From contig JAFVXW010000016.1 in assembly GCA_017500935.1 (NCBI GenBank), forward strand, positions 124,001 to 188,000: 64,000 nt of DNA, in the 5' to 3' direction. Every line of letters begins with the position of its first letter. Positions within the stretch are counted from its first letter, which is position 1. This DNA is from Lachnospiraceae bacterium (GTDB taxonomy: Bacteria > Bacillota > Clostridia > Lachnospirales > Lachnospiraceae). The notes under the pieces were generated by a model that was given only the letters and a program-made list of their open reading frames with translations, had not been told where the DNA came from and searched no databases. Of this stretch, positions 8,102-16,867 are shown one piece after another. Position numbers and translations under genes: made by a program.

Positions 8102-9817
8102 ATGGAGTTTATGGGAAAATATGCGATAGGTCTTGACTTTGGAACATTATCGGCAAGAGCCCTTCTTTTAAATATAGAAAGCGGAGAAGAGACTGCTTCT
8201 GCGGTGTTTGAATACCCGCACGGAGTCATGGAGCATCATCCCGTTACCGGAGAAAAGCTGCCGGCAGGCTGGGCACTGCAGGATCCGGCAGATTATATGG
8301 AGTGCATGGAAAAAGCGATCCGCAAAGTCATGGAAACAGCAAAGTGTGATCCTGCAGAGGTGTTGGGGATCGGGGTGGATGTGACTTCGTCCACGGTGCT
8401 TCCGGTTCGCAAGGACGGCATGCCGCTGTGTAGTCTGGAGGAATTTGCCGCCAATCCTCATGCTTATGTAAAGCTCTGGAAGCATCACGGCGCAGAGACA
8501 GAGGCAAAAGAACTGGAAAAACTTGCCAAAGAACGCGGTGAAAGCTGGCTTTCTCTCTATGGCGGCAAGGTTTCCAGCGAATGGATGATTCCCAAAATTC
8601 TGGAGACACTTCGCCATGCGCCCGAGGTTTATCAGGCCGCAGACCGTTATCTGGAAGTGATGGACTGGATCGTATGGCAGCTGACCGGGCAGGAAAGCCG
8701 TTCTGCCTGCGGTGCAGGCTACAAGGCTTTTTATCATCATGAAGCAGGATATCCTTCGGAGCAGTTTTTTGAGGCGGCAGATCCGGGACTGGAAGATATA
8801 ACAGAAACAAAGCTGGCAGCAGATACGGCTCTGATCCGCGGAATCGGTGAAAACGCAGGATACCTGACAGAAAATATGGCAGAAAAACTGGGACTTTTAC
8901 CCCAAATTCCGGTGGGGACCGCTATCATTGACGCACATGCGGCGGTGATCGGAAGCGGTGTTTCCAAACCCGGCACGATGATGATCATTGCAGGCACTTC
9001 TTCCTGCCACATGCTTTTGTCTGACTCGGAGAAAGGAATCCCCGGGGTGGCCGGTGTGGTAAAAGACGGTATTTTGCCCGGTTTTTTTGGCTATGAAGCG
9101 GGGCAGTGCTGTGTGGGAGACCATTTTGCGTGGTTTGTCAAAAACTGTGTTCCGGCGGCTTATGAAGAGGAGGCAGCTGCACAGGGAATTACCGTTCATC
9201 AGCTCCTTGTCAGAAAACTGGAAGGATACCGGGCTGGGCAGAGCGGACTGCTGGCGCTGGACTGGTTCAACGGCGTGCGCTCGCCGCTGATGGATTTTGA
9301 TTTAAACGGGATGATCCTGGGCTTGAATCTGAACACAAAACCGGAGGAAATTTACCTTGCGCTGATCGAAGCGACAGCATACGGAACCCGGATGATCATA
9401 GAAGCCTTTGAGCAGGCAGGTGTTTTGGTGGAATCTGTTGTTATGGGCGGCGGCATTCCGATGAAAAACGAAATGCTGGTTCAGGTATATGCGGATATCT
9501 GCAAAAAGGAAATCCGGCTTGCGGCAAGTCCCAATGCCAGTGCCAGGGGAGCGGCAATTTTAGGCGCTGCGGCAGCGGCAATGCAAAATGATGCGTTAGC
9601 CGCTCAGACCGGATATGGAAATGCGTCGGAAGCGGCAGCCGGACTGGGCGCGGTTTCTGATACTGTATACAGACCGGATCCCGACCAGTCAGCCGTCTAT
9701 GACAGGCTTTATGCAGAATATGTAACACTGCAGGAATACTTTGGAAAAGGTGCCAATGATGTGATGAAACGGCTGAATGGAATAAAAAAAGGATTGGCAA
9801 GTCCTGATAAAGAATGA
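8102..9817 (+). CDS. araB: Ribulokinase (FGGY family)
   Basis: Phosphorylates L-ribulose to L-ribulose 5-phosphate in L-arabinose catabolism; cytoplasmic. Seen: N-terminal FGGY domain starting GLDFGTLSARALLL, VDVTSSTVLP near residue 98, AIIDAHAAV near 280 and MMIIAGTSSCHMLL near 300 (phosphate-binding region), and C-terminal VMGGGIPMKNEML near 450 with ASARGAAILGA near 480. Length 571 matches the AraB subfamily (about 560) rather than shorter xylulokinases. The start is either ATG 8102 (GGAAGG four bases upstream) or ATG 8111; the first is listed. No araA or araD is next to it, so other arabinose genes must be elsewhere or L-ribulose arises from another pathway. Divergent from the GH38 gene. 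Confidence 0.88.
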   Translation: MEFMGKYAIGLDFGTLSARALLLNIESGEETASAVFEYPHGVMEHHPVTGEKLPAGWALQDPADYMECMEKAIRKVMETAKCDPAEVLGIGVDVTSSTVLPVRKDGMPLCSLEEFAANPHAYVKLWKHHGAETEAKELEKLAKERGESWLSLYGGKVSSEWMIPKILETLRHAPEVYQAADRYLEVMDWIVWQLTGQESRSACGAGYKAFYHHEAGYPSEQFFEAADPGLEDITETKLAADTALIRGIGENAGYLTENMAEKLGLLPQIPVGTAIIDAHAAVIGSGVSKPGTMMIIAGTSSCHMLLSDSEKGIPGVAGVVKDGILPGFFGYEAGQCCVGDHFAWFVKNCVPAAYEEEAAAQGITVHQLLVRKLEGYRAGQSGLLALDWFNGVRSPLMDFDLNGMILGLNLNTKPEEIYLALIEATAYGTRMIIEAFEQAGVLVESVVMGGGIPMKNEMLVQVYADICKKEIRLAASPNASARGAAILGAAAAAMQNDALAAQTGYGNASEAAAGLGAVSDTVYRPDPDQSAVYDRLYAEYVTLQEYFGKGANDVMKRLNGIKKGLASPDKE

Positions 9818-9823
9818 TATACT
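9794..9823 (+). promoter_or_regulatory. Promoter of gdpP-rplI-dnaB
   Basis: TTGGCA (9794-9799), 18-bp spacer, TATACT (9818-9823). The -35 lies inside the last codons of araB and the -10 directly after its stop, giving a leader of about 55 bases before gdpP. Confidence 0.6.
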
Positions 9824-9886
9824 GTTCTTTATAGCAATGGAAACACCTGTTGACACAAAGTAGAAAGCCAGATTTCGGTAACAATT

Positions 9887-11941
9887 ATGAAAAAGAATAA
9901 AAGAGTCAAATTAAAAGGTCGTTTGAAAATTTATACGCAGACATCGCTGTATCTTGGCGTGCTGCTTTTGCTGGTGGATATCGGGATTTATTTTCTGGAT
10001 GTCCGGGCAGGACTTTTACTGAGCGGATTTTTGCTGCTGTATTTTTTACTGGTCCTTCTTTTGATGTTTTATAACAGACCGGTCATTATCAATGAGTTGG
10101 TGAGCTTTGCCACACAGTACGGACAGATTCAGAAGACGCTGCTGCGGGATATGATCGTGCCGTATGCGCTGTTGGATGAGGATGCGCGTATCATCTGGTA
10201 CAACACCGCCTTTCAGAATGCGATCCACTGTGAAAAGGGCTTCAAAAAGTCCATAACCTATGTCTTTCCGGCGATCAACAAGGACAGGCTGCCTGTGGGA
10301 GATCAGGAAGCGCAGGTGGAGATTTCCTTTGAAGAACGCGATTACATGGCACATATTACCAGAGTCTCCCTGCAGGGAATCGTGGAAGACAGCGATATCA
10401 TGGAGGAAGGCAATTATGACGGCTGCCTTTATGCGCTGTATCTGTATGATGAGACCGCGCTCAAGATCGCACTGCGCGAAAATGATGCACAGTCCCTGGC
10501 AGTTGGTCTGATCTATCTGGATAACTATGAGGAAGCCTTGGTCAGCGTAGAAGAGGTGCGCCGCAGTCTGCTGACCGCACTCATTGACCGGAAAGTAAAT
10601 AAATATGTTTCTGCATTTGACGGTATCTGTCAGAAGATTGAAAAGGATAAGTATCTTGTGATCTTAAAAAAGAGAGCGGTCATGCAGATGCAGGAGCAGC
10701 GTTTTGAACTGCTTGAAGATGTCAAGACCGTTAATATCGGCAACGAAATGGCGGTAACCATCAGTATCGGTGTGGGTCTTGGCGGACTGGTTTATGCACA
10801 GAATATTGAATTTGCGCGGACTGCCATCGATCTGGCCTTAGGACGCGGCGGCGATCAGGCAGTGGTAAAATCTCCGGACCGGCTGACTTATTATGGAGGC
10901 AAGAGTCAGCAGGTGGAAAAAAATACCAGAGTAAAAGCCAGAGTAAAGGCGCATGCGCTGCGTGAGATTATCACAAGTAAGGATCATGTGCTGATCATGG
11001 GACATTCCCGTGCAGATATGGACAGCTTTGGTGCAGCGATCGGTATTTACCGTATCGCCCGTACACTGGAGCGCAAAGCGCAGATTGTTTTAAATGACGT
11101 CAACACATCCCTGCAGCCCATCGTGGACCTGTTTAAGAATAATCCGGAATATGAAAACGATATGTTCTTAACAAGTGCGCAGGCACTGGAAATTGCGGAT
11201 CCCAATACGGTACTGGTGGTGGTCGATGTAAACAAACCCGTGATCACAGAATGCCCTGAGCTTTTAAAAATCTGCAAATCCATTGTGGTTCTGGATCATC
11301 ACAGGGCAGGCGCGGATATTGTTGAAAATGCGGTGCTTTCCTATGTGGAAACCTATGCATCTTCCGCCTGCGAGATGGTTTCGGAGATCATGCAGTATGT
11401 CAGTGACAACATGCGCATGAAGACGGAAGAGGCAGATGCCATGTATGCCGGCATGGTGGTGGATACCAATAATTTTGTGGCTACCACCGGTGTGCGTACT
11501 TTTGAAGCGGCTGCATTTTTGCGCCGCAACGGCGCGGATGTGACCCGCGTGCGCAAGCTGTTCCGCGAAGATGCTGCTGAATACCGGGCAAAGGCAGATG
11601 CAGTCAGACAGGCAGAGATTTACCGCAATGCCTATGCGATCTCTGTGTGCACCAGTCATGAGATCGCAAGCCCCACAGTCGTGGCGGCACAGGCAGCCAA
11701 CGAACTGCTGGATATCCGCGGCGTGAAGGCAAGCTTTGTTATGACGGATTTTATGGGAAAAATCTATATTTCTGCCCGTTCCATCGATGAAGTGAATGTA
11801 CAGGTTATCATGGAGCGTATGGGCGGCGGCGGTCATCTGAATATTGCAGGCTGTCAGATGGAAAATACCACACTGCAGGATGCGATTGACCAGCTGAAGA
11901 AAACATTGGACAAAATGATTGAGGAAGGTGAAATATCATGA
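9887..11941 (+). CDS. gdpP: Cyclic-di-AMP phosphodiesterase, DHH/DHHA1 family
   Basis: Membrane-bound enzyme that hydrolyses c-di-AMP, tuning K+ and osmotic homeostasis and wall stress. Architecture seen in 684 residues: two N-terminal membrane segments (about 15-60), a PAS-like region (about 85-160), a degenerate GGDEF domain (about 170-340, without the GGDEF signature), then the DHH domain with MGHSRADMDSFG near 368, VVVDVNKP near 445 and LDHHRAG near 470, and the DHHA1 end with GGGGHLNIAG near 647. This is the GdpP/YybT layout. Its stop overlaps rplI by four bases (ATGA), so L9 is translationally coupled. The order gdpP-rplI-dnaB is the same as yybT-rplI-dnaC in Bacillus. No strong Shine-Dalgarno precedes the ATG. 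Confidence 0.93.
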   Translation: MKKNKRVKLKGRLKIYTQTSLYLGVLLLLVDIGIYFLDVRAGLLLSGFLLLYFLLVLLLMFYNRPVIINELVSFATQYGQIQKTLLRDMIVPYALLDEDARIIWYNTAFQNAIHCEKGFKKSITYVFPAINKDRLPVGDQEAQVEISFEERDYMAHITRVSLQGIVEDSDIMEEGNYDGCLYALYLYDETALKIALRENDAQSLAVGLIYLDNYEEALVSVEEVRRSLLTALIDRKVNKYVSAFDGICQKIEKDKYLVILKKRAVMQMQEQRFELLEDVKTVNIGNEMAVTISIGVGLGGLVYAQNIEFARTAIDLALGRGGDQAVVKSPDRLTYYGGKSQQVEKNTRVKARVKAHALREIITSKDHVLIMGHSRADMDSFGAAIGIYRIARTLERKAQIVLNDVNTSLQPIVDLFKNNPEYENDMFLTSAQALEIADPNTVLVVVDVNKPVITECPELLKICKSIVVLDHHRAGADIVENAVLSYVETYASSACEMVSEIMQYVSDNMRMKTEEADAMYAGMVVDTNNFVATTGVRTFEAAAFLRRNGADVTRVRKLFREDAAEYRAKADAVRQAEIYRNAYAISVCTSHEIASPTVVAAQAANELLDIRGVKASFVMTDFMGKIYISARSIDEVNVQVIMERMGGGGHLNIAGCQMENTTLQDAIDQLKKTLDKMIEEGEIS

Positions 11942-12384
11942 AAGTAATTTTATTGGAAGATGTAAAGGCACTTGGTAAAAAAGGACAGATCGTGGAAGTC
12001 AGCGACGGCTACGGCAAGAACTTTATCTTAAAAAAGAAACTGGGCGTGGAAGTAAGCAATTCCTCCATGAACGATTTGAAGCTTCAGAATGCCAACAAGG
12101 AAAAGGTGGCAAAAGAACAGCTGGAAGCTGCACAGGCACTGGCTAAGGATCTGGAGAGCAAGTCTGTCATCGTAAAGATCAAAGGCGGCGAAGGCGGCAA
12201 GGTATTCGGTTCCGTATCCAGCAAGGAAATCGCAGCGGCATACAAGGACCAGTGCGGTGTGGAGATCGATAAGAAAAAAATTCAGCTGGCAGATCCGATC
12301 AGAACCTTCGGTGTGCATGAAGTACCCGTTAAGCTGCATCAGCAGGTGACCGGCACTCTGCGCGTAAAAGTACAGGAAGCGTAA
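11938..12384 (+). CDS. rplI: 50S ribosomal protein L9
   Basis: Binds domain V of 23S rRNA and helps keep the reading frame. The 148-residue length is standard. Seen: the N-terminal L9 signature (MKVILLEDVKALGKKG, then VSDGYGKNFILKK), a central long helix with many Lys/Glu/Ala residues (about 45-75), and the C-terminal domain with GGEGGKVFGSVSSKEIA and PIRTFGVHEVPVKLH. Second gene of the gdpP-rplI-dnaB operon. Confidence 0.97.
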   Translation: MKVILLEDVKALGKKGQIVEVSDGYGKNFILKKKLGVEVSNSSMNDLKLQNANKEKVAKEQLEAAQALAKDLESKSVIVKIKGGEGGKVFGSVSSKEIAAAYKDQCGVEIDKKKIQLADPIRTFGVHEVPVKLHQQVTGTLRVKVQEA

Positions 12385-12423
12385 AACAGACATTGATTTT
12401 TAATAAAAGGAAGTGCAGCACAG

Positions 12424-13764
12424 ATGGCAGCAGATGAATCAGTTTTAAAAAGGGTACTCCCTCATAGTATTGAAGCGGAACAGTCCGTCATCGGCTCCAT
12501 GATCATGGACAGAGAGGCCATTGTGGTGGCGTCCGAACTTATCAGCGGCGAGGATTTTTATAACAAACAGTACGGTGTGCTGTTTGAATCCATGGTAGAG
12601 CTCAATGATGCCGCAAGACCGGTGGATCTGGTAACGCTGCAGGATAAGCTGAAAGAAAAAGATGTTCCGCCGGAAATCTCAAGCCTTGAGTTTATCAGAG
12701 ATCTGATCACGGCGGTGCCGACCTCGGCAAATGTAAAGTATTATGCCAATATCGTGGCAGAAAAGGCAACTTTGCGTAAGCTGATCCGGCTGAATGAAGA
12801 GATCGCCAACTCCTGCTATGCCGGCAAGGACAGCATGGAAACTATTTTGGAGACGACGGAAAAAAAGATATTCAATCTGGTGCAGCGCCGTAATACCGGT
12901 GATTTTGTGCCGATCCGTCAGGTTGTTATGAACGCCATGGAAAAGATTGAAAAAGCTTCCCGCAGCAAGGGCAACGTAACGGGAATCCCGACCGGCTTTA
13001 TTGATCTGGATTACAAAACAGCAGGCCTTCAGCCTTCGGACCTGATCCTGATCGCGGCGCGTCCTTCCATGGGTAAAACGGCGTTTGTTTTGAATATTGC
13101 ACAGAATGTGGCATTTAAAAACAATATGACCGTGGCGATGTTCAGTCTGGAAATGAGTAAGGAACAGTTCGTAAACCGTCTGTTTTCCCTGGAATCCAAA
13201 GTGGATTCCCAGCATCTGCGTACAGGTAATCTGACTGACGCTGAGTGGGAAAGCCTGATCGAAAGTGCAGGTGTTATCGGCCGTTCCAATCTGATTATCG
13301 ATGATACGCCCGGTATTTCCATCGCGGAGCTGCGTTCCAAATGCCGTAAATATAAGCTGGAACATGATCTGAAGCTGATCATCATCGACTACCTGCAGCT
13401 GATGAGCGGCAGCGGCAGCAGGGCATCCGATTCCAGACAGCAGGAAATTTCAGATATTTCCCGTTCCTTAAAAGCTCTTGCCAGAGAACTGCAGGTACCT
13501 GTCATTGCACTGTCACAGCTGTCCCGTGCGGTGGAACAAAGACCTGATCACAGACCCATGCTTTCTGACCTGCGTGAATCCGGTGCGATCGAGCAGGACG
13601 CGGACGTGGTTATGTTTTTATACCGTGATGATTACTATAATCATGATACGGAGAAAAAGGGAATTGCAGAAGTTATCATTGCAAAACAGAGAAACGGTCC
13701 GATCGGTACCATTGAACTGGTATGGCTGCCTGATTACACCAAATTTGCAAATCTGCAGAAATAA
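12424..13764 (+). CDS. dnaB: Replicative DNA helicase DnaB (DnaC of Bacillus)
   Basis: Hexameric 5'-3' helicase at the replication fork. Seen in 446 residues: DnaB N-terminal helical domain starting LPHSIEAEQSVIGSM, and the RecA-like C-terminal domain with Walker A ARPSMGKTAF near residue 215, MFSLEMSKEQ near 240, Walker B LIIIDYLQLM near 320, and SQLSRAVEQR plus SDLRESGAIEQDAD near 360-388. No intein. The ribosome site AAGGAAGTG precedes the ATG. The gene ends with an intrinsic terminator. Its loader candidates dnaI and dnaD are in the same window at 54.7-56.8 kb. Confidence 0.97.
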   Translation: MAADESVLKRVLPHSIEAEQSVIGSMIMDREAIVVASELISGEDFYNKQYGVLFESMVELNDAARPVDLVTLQDKLKEKDVPPEISSLEFIRDLITAVPTSANVKYYANIVAEKATLRKLIRLNEEIANSCYAGKDSMETILETTEKKIFNLVQRRNTGDFVPIRQVVMNAMEKIEKASRSKGNVTGIPTGFIDLDYKTAGLQPSDLILIAARPSMGKTAFVLNIAQNVAFKNNMTVAMFSLEMSKEQFVNRLFSLESKVDSQHLRTGNLTDAEWESLIESAGVIGRSNLIIDDTPGISIAELRSKCRKYKLEHDLKLIIIDYLQLMSGSGSRASDSRQQEISDISRSLKALARELQVPVIALSQLSRAVEQRPDHRPMLSDLRESGAIEQDADVVMFLYRDDYYNHDTEKKGIAEVIIAKQRNGPIGTIELVWLPDYTKFANLQK

Positions 13765-13781
13765 CCAAATAAGATCAAACA

Positions 13782-13812
13782 AAAAAAGCATTCATCAAAT
13801 GAATGCTTTTTT
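13782..13812 (+). terminator. Terminator of the gdpP-rplI-dnaB operon
   Basis: A 14-bp stem (13782-13795 with 13799-13812), loop CAA, ending in TTTTTT. The A-rich 5' arm makes it usable on the minus strand as well. Confidence 0.9.
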
Positions 13813-13869
13813 CTTTGGTCAAATGTAATTGCCGGTTTGACTGATGAGTTAGCGGGAAACCCGTGTGAC

Positions 13870-14040
13870 TCAGCCTTCTTCGATAGCGCCTACAGGGCAA
13901 GCGCCTGCGCAGGAACCGCAGTCGATGCACTTAGCGGGATCGATTTCGAATTTGCCATCGCCCATGCTGATAGCGCCAACGGGGCAAGCACCTTCACAAG
14001 TACCGCAGCAGATGCAAGCATCTTTAATAACGTATGCCAT
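13870..14040 (-). CDS. 2[4Fe-4S] ferredoxin
   Basis: Small cytoplasmic electron carrier, 56 residues, the clostridial ferredoxin length. Two CxxCxxCxxxCP motifs are visible (CICCGTCEGACP and CIDCGSCAGACP), each ligating one [4Fe-4S] cluster, with the usual pseudo-twofold symmetry. The start MAYVIKDACI is chosen because AAGGAGGAAATC lies directly upstream; the frame is open 22 codons earlier without a ribosome site. It lies downstream of pflA on the same strand (69 bp gap), so it could supply electrons for the SAM cleavage by the activase or serve pyruvate:ferredoxin chemistry; this link is inferred from position only. Confidence 0.93.
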   Translation of the reverse strand: MAYVIKDACICCGTCEGACPVGAISMGDGKFEIDPAKCIDCGSCAGACPVGAIEEG

Positions 14041-14109
14041 TATGATTTCCTCCTTAATGAAAATTGGGTTAACATGTATTTTAATATAAAATTCATGATT
14101 ACACAAGAG

Positions 14110-14874
14110 TTATTTGAGCAGTCCCATTTCCTTTCTGCGGGTACGCATGCCGTCGAGAACGATTTTCTTTAATTCGATAGCCTTGTCCTGGGGCATTGCG
14201 GGGATATCCTTCAAAATATAGTCCATGCCAAGCTGCTCATACTTGGGTTTGCCCATGGTATGGTAGGGCAGGATATCCAGTGCTTTTAAGTTGGTAAACT
14301 GGCCGATAAAATAGCCCAGTCTGTAAAGGTCGTCCGGATCATCTGTCAGGGTGGGAACCACAACATGACGCACCCATGTGTCAACCTTTTTTTCGTTCAG
14401 ATATTCCAGAAATGCCAGAATACCTTCAATGGACTGGCGGGTCAGCTGTTTGTGCTTCTCGGGATCGATATGCTTGATGTCCAGCATGACAAGATCGGTC
14501 ACGGCAAGGAGCTTATCCAGCTTTTCAAACCAGTCGGCGCTGCGCTTGGGGTGAAAAGCAATACCGGAAGTATCCAGACAGGTGTGGACATTGTTTTCTT
14601 TGGCGATGGTAAAAAGCTCAGTGACAAATTCAACCTGCATCAGAGGTTCGCCGCCGGTTACGGTGATGCCGCCTGTTTTGTAGAAGCTTTCATTGCGCTT
14701 GTACTGTTCAAAGATCTTGGCGGGTTCCATCAGGAGACCGCCCTGCATGGGCCAGGTGTCAGGGTTGTGGCAATACGCACAGCGCATGGGACATCCCTGT
14801 ACAAAAACAACGTAGCGTACGCCGGGGCCGTCTACAGTTCCAAAACTTTCAAGTGAGTGTATTCTGCCTTGCAT
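14110..14874 (-). CDS. pflA: Pyruvate formate-lyase activating enzyme (radical SAM)
   Basis: Generates the glycyl radical on PFL by reductive cleavage of S-adenosylmethionine; cytoplasmic. The 254 residues carry the CxxxCxxC cluster motif at Cys28, Cys32 and Cys35 (QGCPMRCAYC), preceded by SFGTVDGPGVRYVVF, and TGGEPLMQ near residue 75 (SAM-binding GGE). Length and motifs match short PflA of Firmicutes; the two extra ferredoxin-like clusters of other glycyl-radical activases are absent. AAAGGAAATC precedes the ATG. The gene is 2 kb from pflB and on the opposite strand. Its natural substrate here should be the free glycyl-radical domain at 19194. Confidence 0.95.
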   Translation of the reverse strand: MQGRIHSLESFGTVDGPGVRYVVFVQGCPMRCAYCHNPDTWPMQGGLLMEPAKIFEQYKRNESFYKTGGITVTGGEPLMQVEFVTELFTIAKENNVHTCLDTSGIAFHPKRSADWFEKLDKLLAVTDLVMLDIKHIDPEKHKQLTRQSIEGILAFLEYLNEKKVDTWVRHVVVPTLTDDPDDLYRLGYFIGQFTNLKALDILPYHTMGKPKYEQLGMDYILKDIPAMPQDKAIELKKIVLDGMRTRRKEMGLLK

Positions 14875-14916
14875 GATGATTTCCTTTTTAAATTAAGATT
14901 GATTTTTACAAAATCC

Positions 14917-14945
14917 AGTATACTATTTCCGGAGAAAAAATGCAA
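14917..14945 (-). promoter_or_regulatory. Promoter of pflA-ferredoxin
   Basis: Minus strand: TTGCAT, 17-bp spacer, TATACT. It is divergent from the promoter at 14966, with the two -35 boxes only 20 bp apart, so one regulator could control both. Confidence 0.75.
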
Positions 14946-14965
14946 TCCTTCTTGTCAGGAATAGG

Positions 14966-14994
14966 TTGCCAGATTCAGGGGAATGTATTATACT
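14966..14994 (+). promoter_or_regulatory. Promoter of the DUF1858 gene
   Basis: TTGCCA (14966-14971), 17-bp spacer, TATACT (14989-14994), about 40 bp upstream of the start codon. Confidence 0.75.
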
Positions 14995-15034
14995 GAATAA
15001 TGCACAGCAATCGTTTCAAAAGGAGGAATTTGTG

Positions 15035-15226
15035 ATGGCTAAGTTTACCAAGGATATGACAATCGGCGAAGCATTACGTCTTGATATGAATATTGCACCT
15101 GTTCTGTTAGAGATCGGTATGCATTGTCTTGGATGCCCTTCCGCACAGGCTGAGACCCTGGAAGAGGCTGCTATGGTTCATGGCATCAACGTAGATGATC
15201 TGATGAGCAAGCTGAATGCAGTATAA
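15035..15226 (+). CDS. DUF1858 protein (hybrid-cluster-protein-associated redox disulfide domain)
   Basis: A 63-residue cytoplasmic protein consisting of a single DUF1858/TIGR03980 domain: [10 protein letters not shown] at the start, [20 protein letters not shown] in the middle with a CxxC pair, and a C-terminal helix. The family is found alone or fused to redox proteins in anaerobes; its biochemical role is not established, but the CxxC suggests thiol-disulfide or metal chemistry. The ATG at 15035 follows AGGAGG by the usual spacing; the frame is open further up without a site. Transcribed divergently from pflA, from a promoter placed back to back with that of pflA, so a role in anaerobic metabolism is plausible. 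Confidence 0.85.
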   Translation: MAKFTKDMTIGEALRLDMNIAPVLLEIGMHCLGCPSAQAETLEEAAMVHGINVDDLMSKLNAV

Positions 15227-15242
15227 GCATTTTGGTTTTCGG

Positions 15243-15276
15243 AAAACGGCGTAACACAGTTGCGTCGTTTTTTCGT
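15243..15276 (+). terminator. Terminator after the DUF1858 gene
   Basis: A 13-bp stem with two wobble pairs (15243-15255 with 15259-15271), loop ACA, then TTTCGTTTTA. Confidence 0.85.
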
Positions 15277-15317
15277 TTTATATGTACATTTTTTTATAGG
15301 TTCAGGGGAGGGATATC

Positions 15318-16637
15318 ATGTCTGCTGTTACTGTTGATTTTAATCGGATCGTTGGAAAGATCAAACCCATGCATGCTGTCAATAACGGCCCTCAAAAGGC
15401 AGGAAGTGATCAGACCAGAGGAAACATGGATACCTGGATCAAAGCAGGGATTCCCTATGCAAGAAACCATGACGCCTCTTTTTGTGCTGCTTACGGCGGT
15501 GAGCATACCGTGGATATACACAGTATTTTCCCGGATTTTAATGCGGATGTAAATGATCCGGCCTCTTATGACTTTCTGCTGACAGACGGCTACTGCCGGA
15601 CAATACAGGAAGGCAATACCAAAGTTTTTTACCGGCTGGGAAGCAAGATCGAGCATTGGGCAAAAAAATACGGCACACTTCCGCCTGCAGATTTTCAGAA
15701 ATGGGCAGAAATCTGCGAACATATTATTATGCACTACACGGAAGGGTGGGCTGACGGATTTTGGTGGGATATTGCATACTGGGAAATCTGGAATGAGCCG
15801 GATCTGGATCCCGATGACAGTCTGAATAAGAGAACCTGGGGCGGCACGGAGGCGGAATTTTTTGAACTGTACCGTCTGACGGCGTGTCATTTAAAGAAAA
15901 GATTTCCGCATTTAAAGATCGGCGGCCCTGCTGTTGCTTATGATATGGAATGGACAGAACGGTTTTTTGCTGCCATGTCGAAGGCTGAGGTCCCCATTGA
16001 CTTTTTTTCCTGGCACTGTTATCTGACTGATCCCAAGGAGATGATCGCCAGAGAAAATCAGGTTCACATACTTTTGGAAAAATACGGATATGCAGATGCG
16101 GAGAGTATCTGCAATGAATGGAATTATGTAAAAAACTGGGATACGCTTTTTGTGTACAGCATAGAACAGATCATTTCCATGAAAGGTGCAGCGCTGAATG
16201 CGGCATGTATGCTGGCCTGCCAGCAGAGCACCATGGATATGCTGATGTATTATGATGCCCGCATTGATATCTGTTTCAACGGTCTGTTTGATTTTTATAC
16301 CCTGCGTCCCCTGAAAGGATATTATGGAATCTGCATGTTCAATGAACTTTACAAAATGGGACAGTCTGCAGTGTGTGAGATTGAGGGAGAACAGCTGTAT
16401 GCGGCGGCTGCCTGCAGTGAGGATGGAAGCAGTGCGGTCATGATCTGTTATTATACCGATGATGATCGGGAAAAGAACAATAAAACGGTTAAACTGCATG
16501 TATCCGGCGGAGCGGATTGCTATGAAGTGATTCTTCTGGACAAAGACCATAATATGGAAGAAAACGGCAGTGTAAACAGCAAAGATCAGATTGAGATGCG
16601 GCCCAACAGTGTGGTGCTTTTGAGAGCAGGCATGTGA
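15318..16637 (+). CDS. Glycoside hydrolase of the GH39 type (beta-xylosidase-like)
   Basis: A 439-residue predicted cytoplasmic enzyme (no signal peptide). Seen: an (alpha/beta)8 barrel with HDASF near residue 51, YWEIWNEPDLDP at about 155 (Glu of NEP is the acid/base), and ICNEWNY near 265 (Glu is the likely nucleophile), followed by a small C-terminal beta domain. The pair NEP and NEWN with their spacing fits clan GH-A family 39, whose members act on beta-xylosides or alpha-iduronides; the exact substrate cannot be told. GGGAGGGATATC precedes the ATG. It sits between the DUF1858 gene and pflB, each with its own control signals, so it looks like an independent unit. Confidence 0.8.
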   Translation: MSAVTVDFNRIVGKIKPMHAVNNGPQKAGSDQTRGNMDTWIKAGIPYARNHDASFCAAYGGEHTVDIHSIFPDFNADVNDPASYDFLLTDGYCRTIQEGNTKVFYRLGSKIEHWAKKYGTLPPADFQKWAEICEHIIMHYTEGWADGFWWDIAYWEIWNEPDLDPDDSLNKRTWGGTEAEFFELYRLTACHLKKRFPHLKIGGPAVAYDMEWTERFFAAMSKAEVPIDFFSWHCYLTDPKEMIARENQVHILLEKYGYADAESICNEWNYVKNWDTLFVYSIEQIISMKGAALNAACMLACQQSTMDMLMYYDARIDICFNGLFDFYTLRPLKGYYGICMFNELYKMGQSAVCEIEGEQLYAAAACSEDGSSAVMICYYTDDDREKNNKTVKLHVSGGADCYEVILLDKDHNMEENGSVNSKDQIEMRPNSVVLLRAGM

Positions 16638-16734
16638 GATTCGGCATATGGAAATGGATCGGAAACATATGGCAGAATCCACAAAAAAACAGTAAAACAG
16701 GGCAGCTTGTATGGAAAAAAGTACACGTATCGGC

Positions 16735-16763
16735 TTGACCTTGAAAGGCTTGTAACATATAAT
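16735..16763 (+). promoter_or_regulatory. Strong promoter of the split pyruvate formate-lyase locus
   Basis: TTGACC (16735-16740), 17-bp spacer, TATAAT (16758-16763). A leader of about 98 bases follows before pflB. Confidence 0.85.
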
Positions 16764-16800
16764 AAAAGCACAGGATTGGAGCAGTAATATGTACCCATTC

Positions 16801-16820
16801 ACAGCAGCTTTTGCTGCTGT
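16801..16820 (+). promoter_or_regulatory. Hairpin in the pflB leader
   Basis: A perfect 8-bp stem ACAGCAGC/GCTGCTGT with a TTTT loop, 30 bases after the predicted transcription start and 47 bases before the start codon. No T tract follows, so it is not a classical terminator; a 5' stabiliser is the simplest reading. Confidence 0.6.
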
Positions 16821-16867
16821 ATCAACTATTAACCTATATTTATTCAAAACACAGGAGGCTTTTCAAA

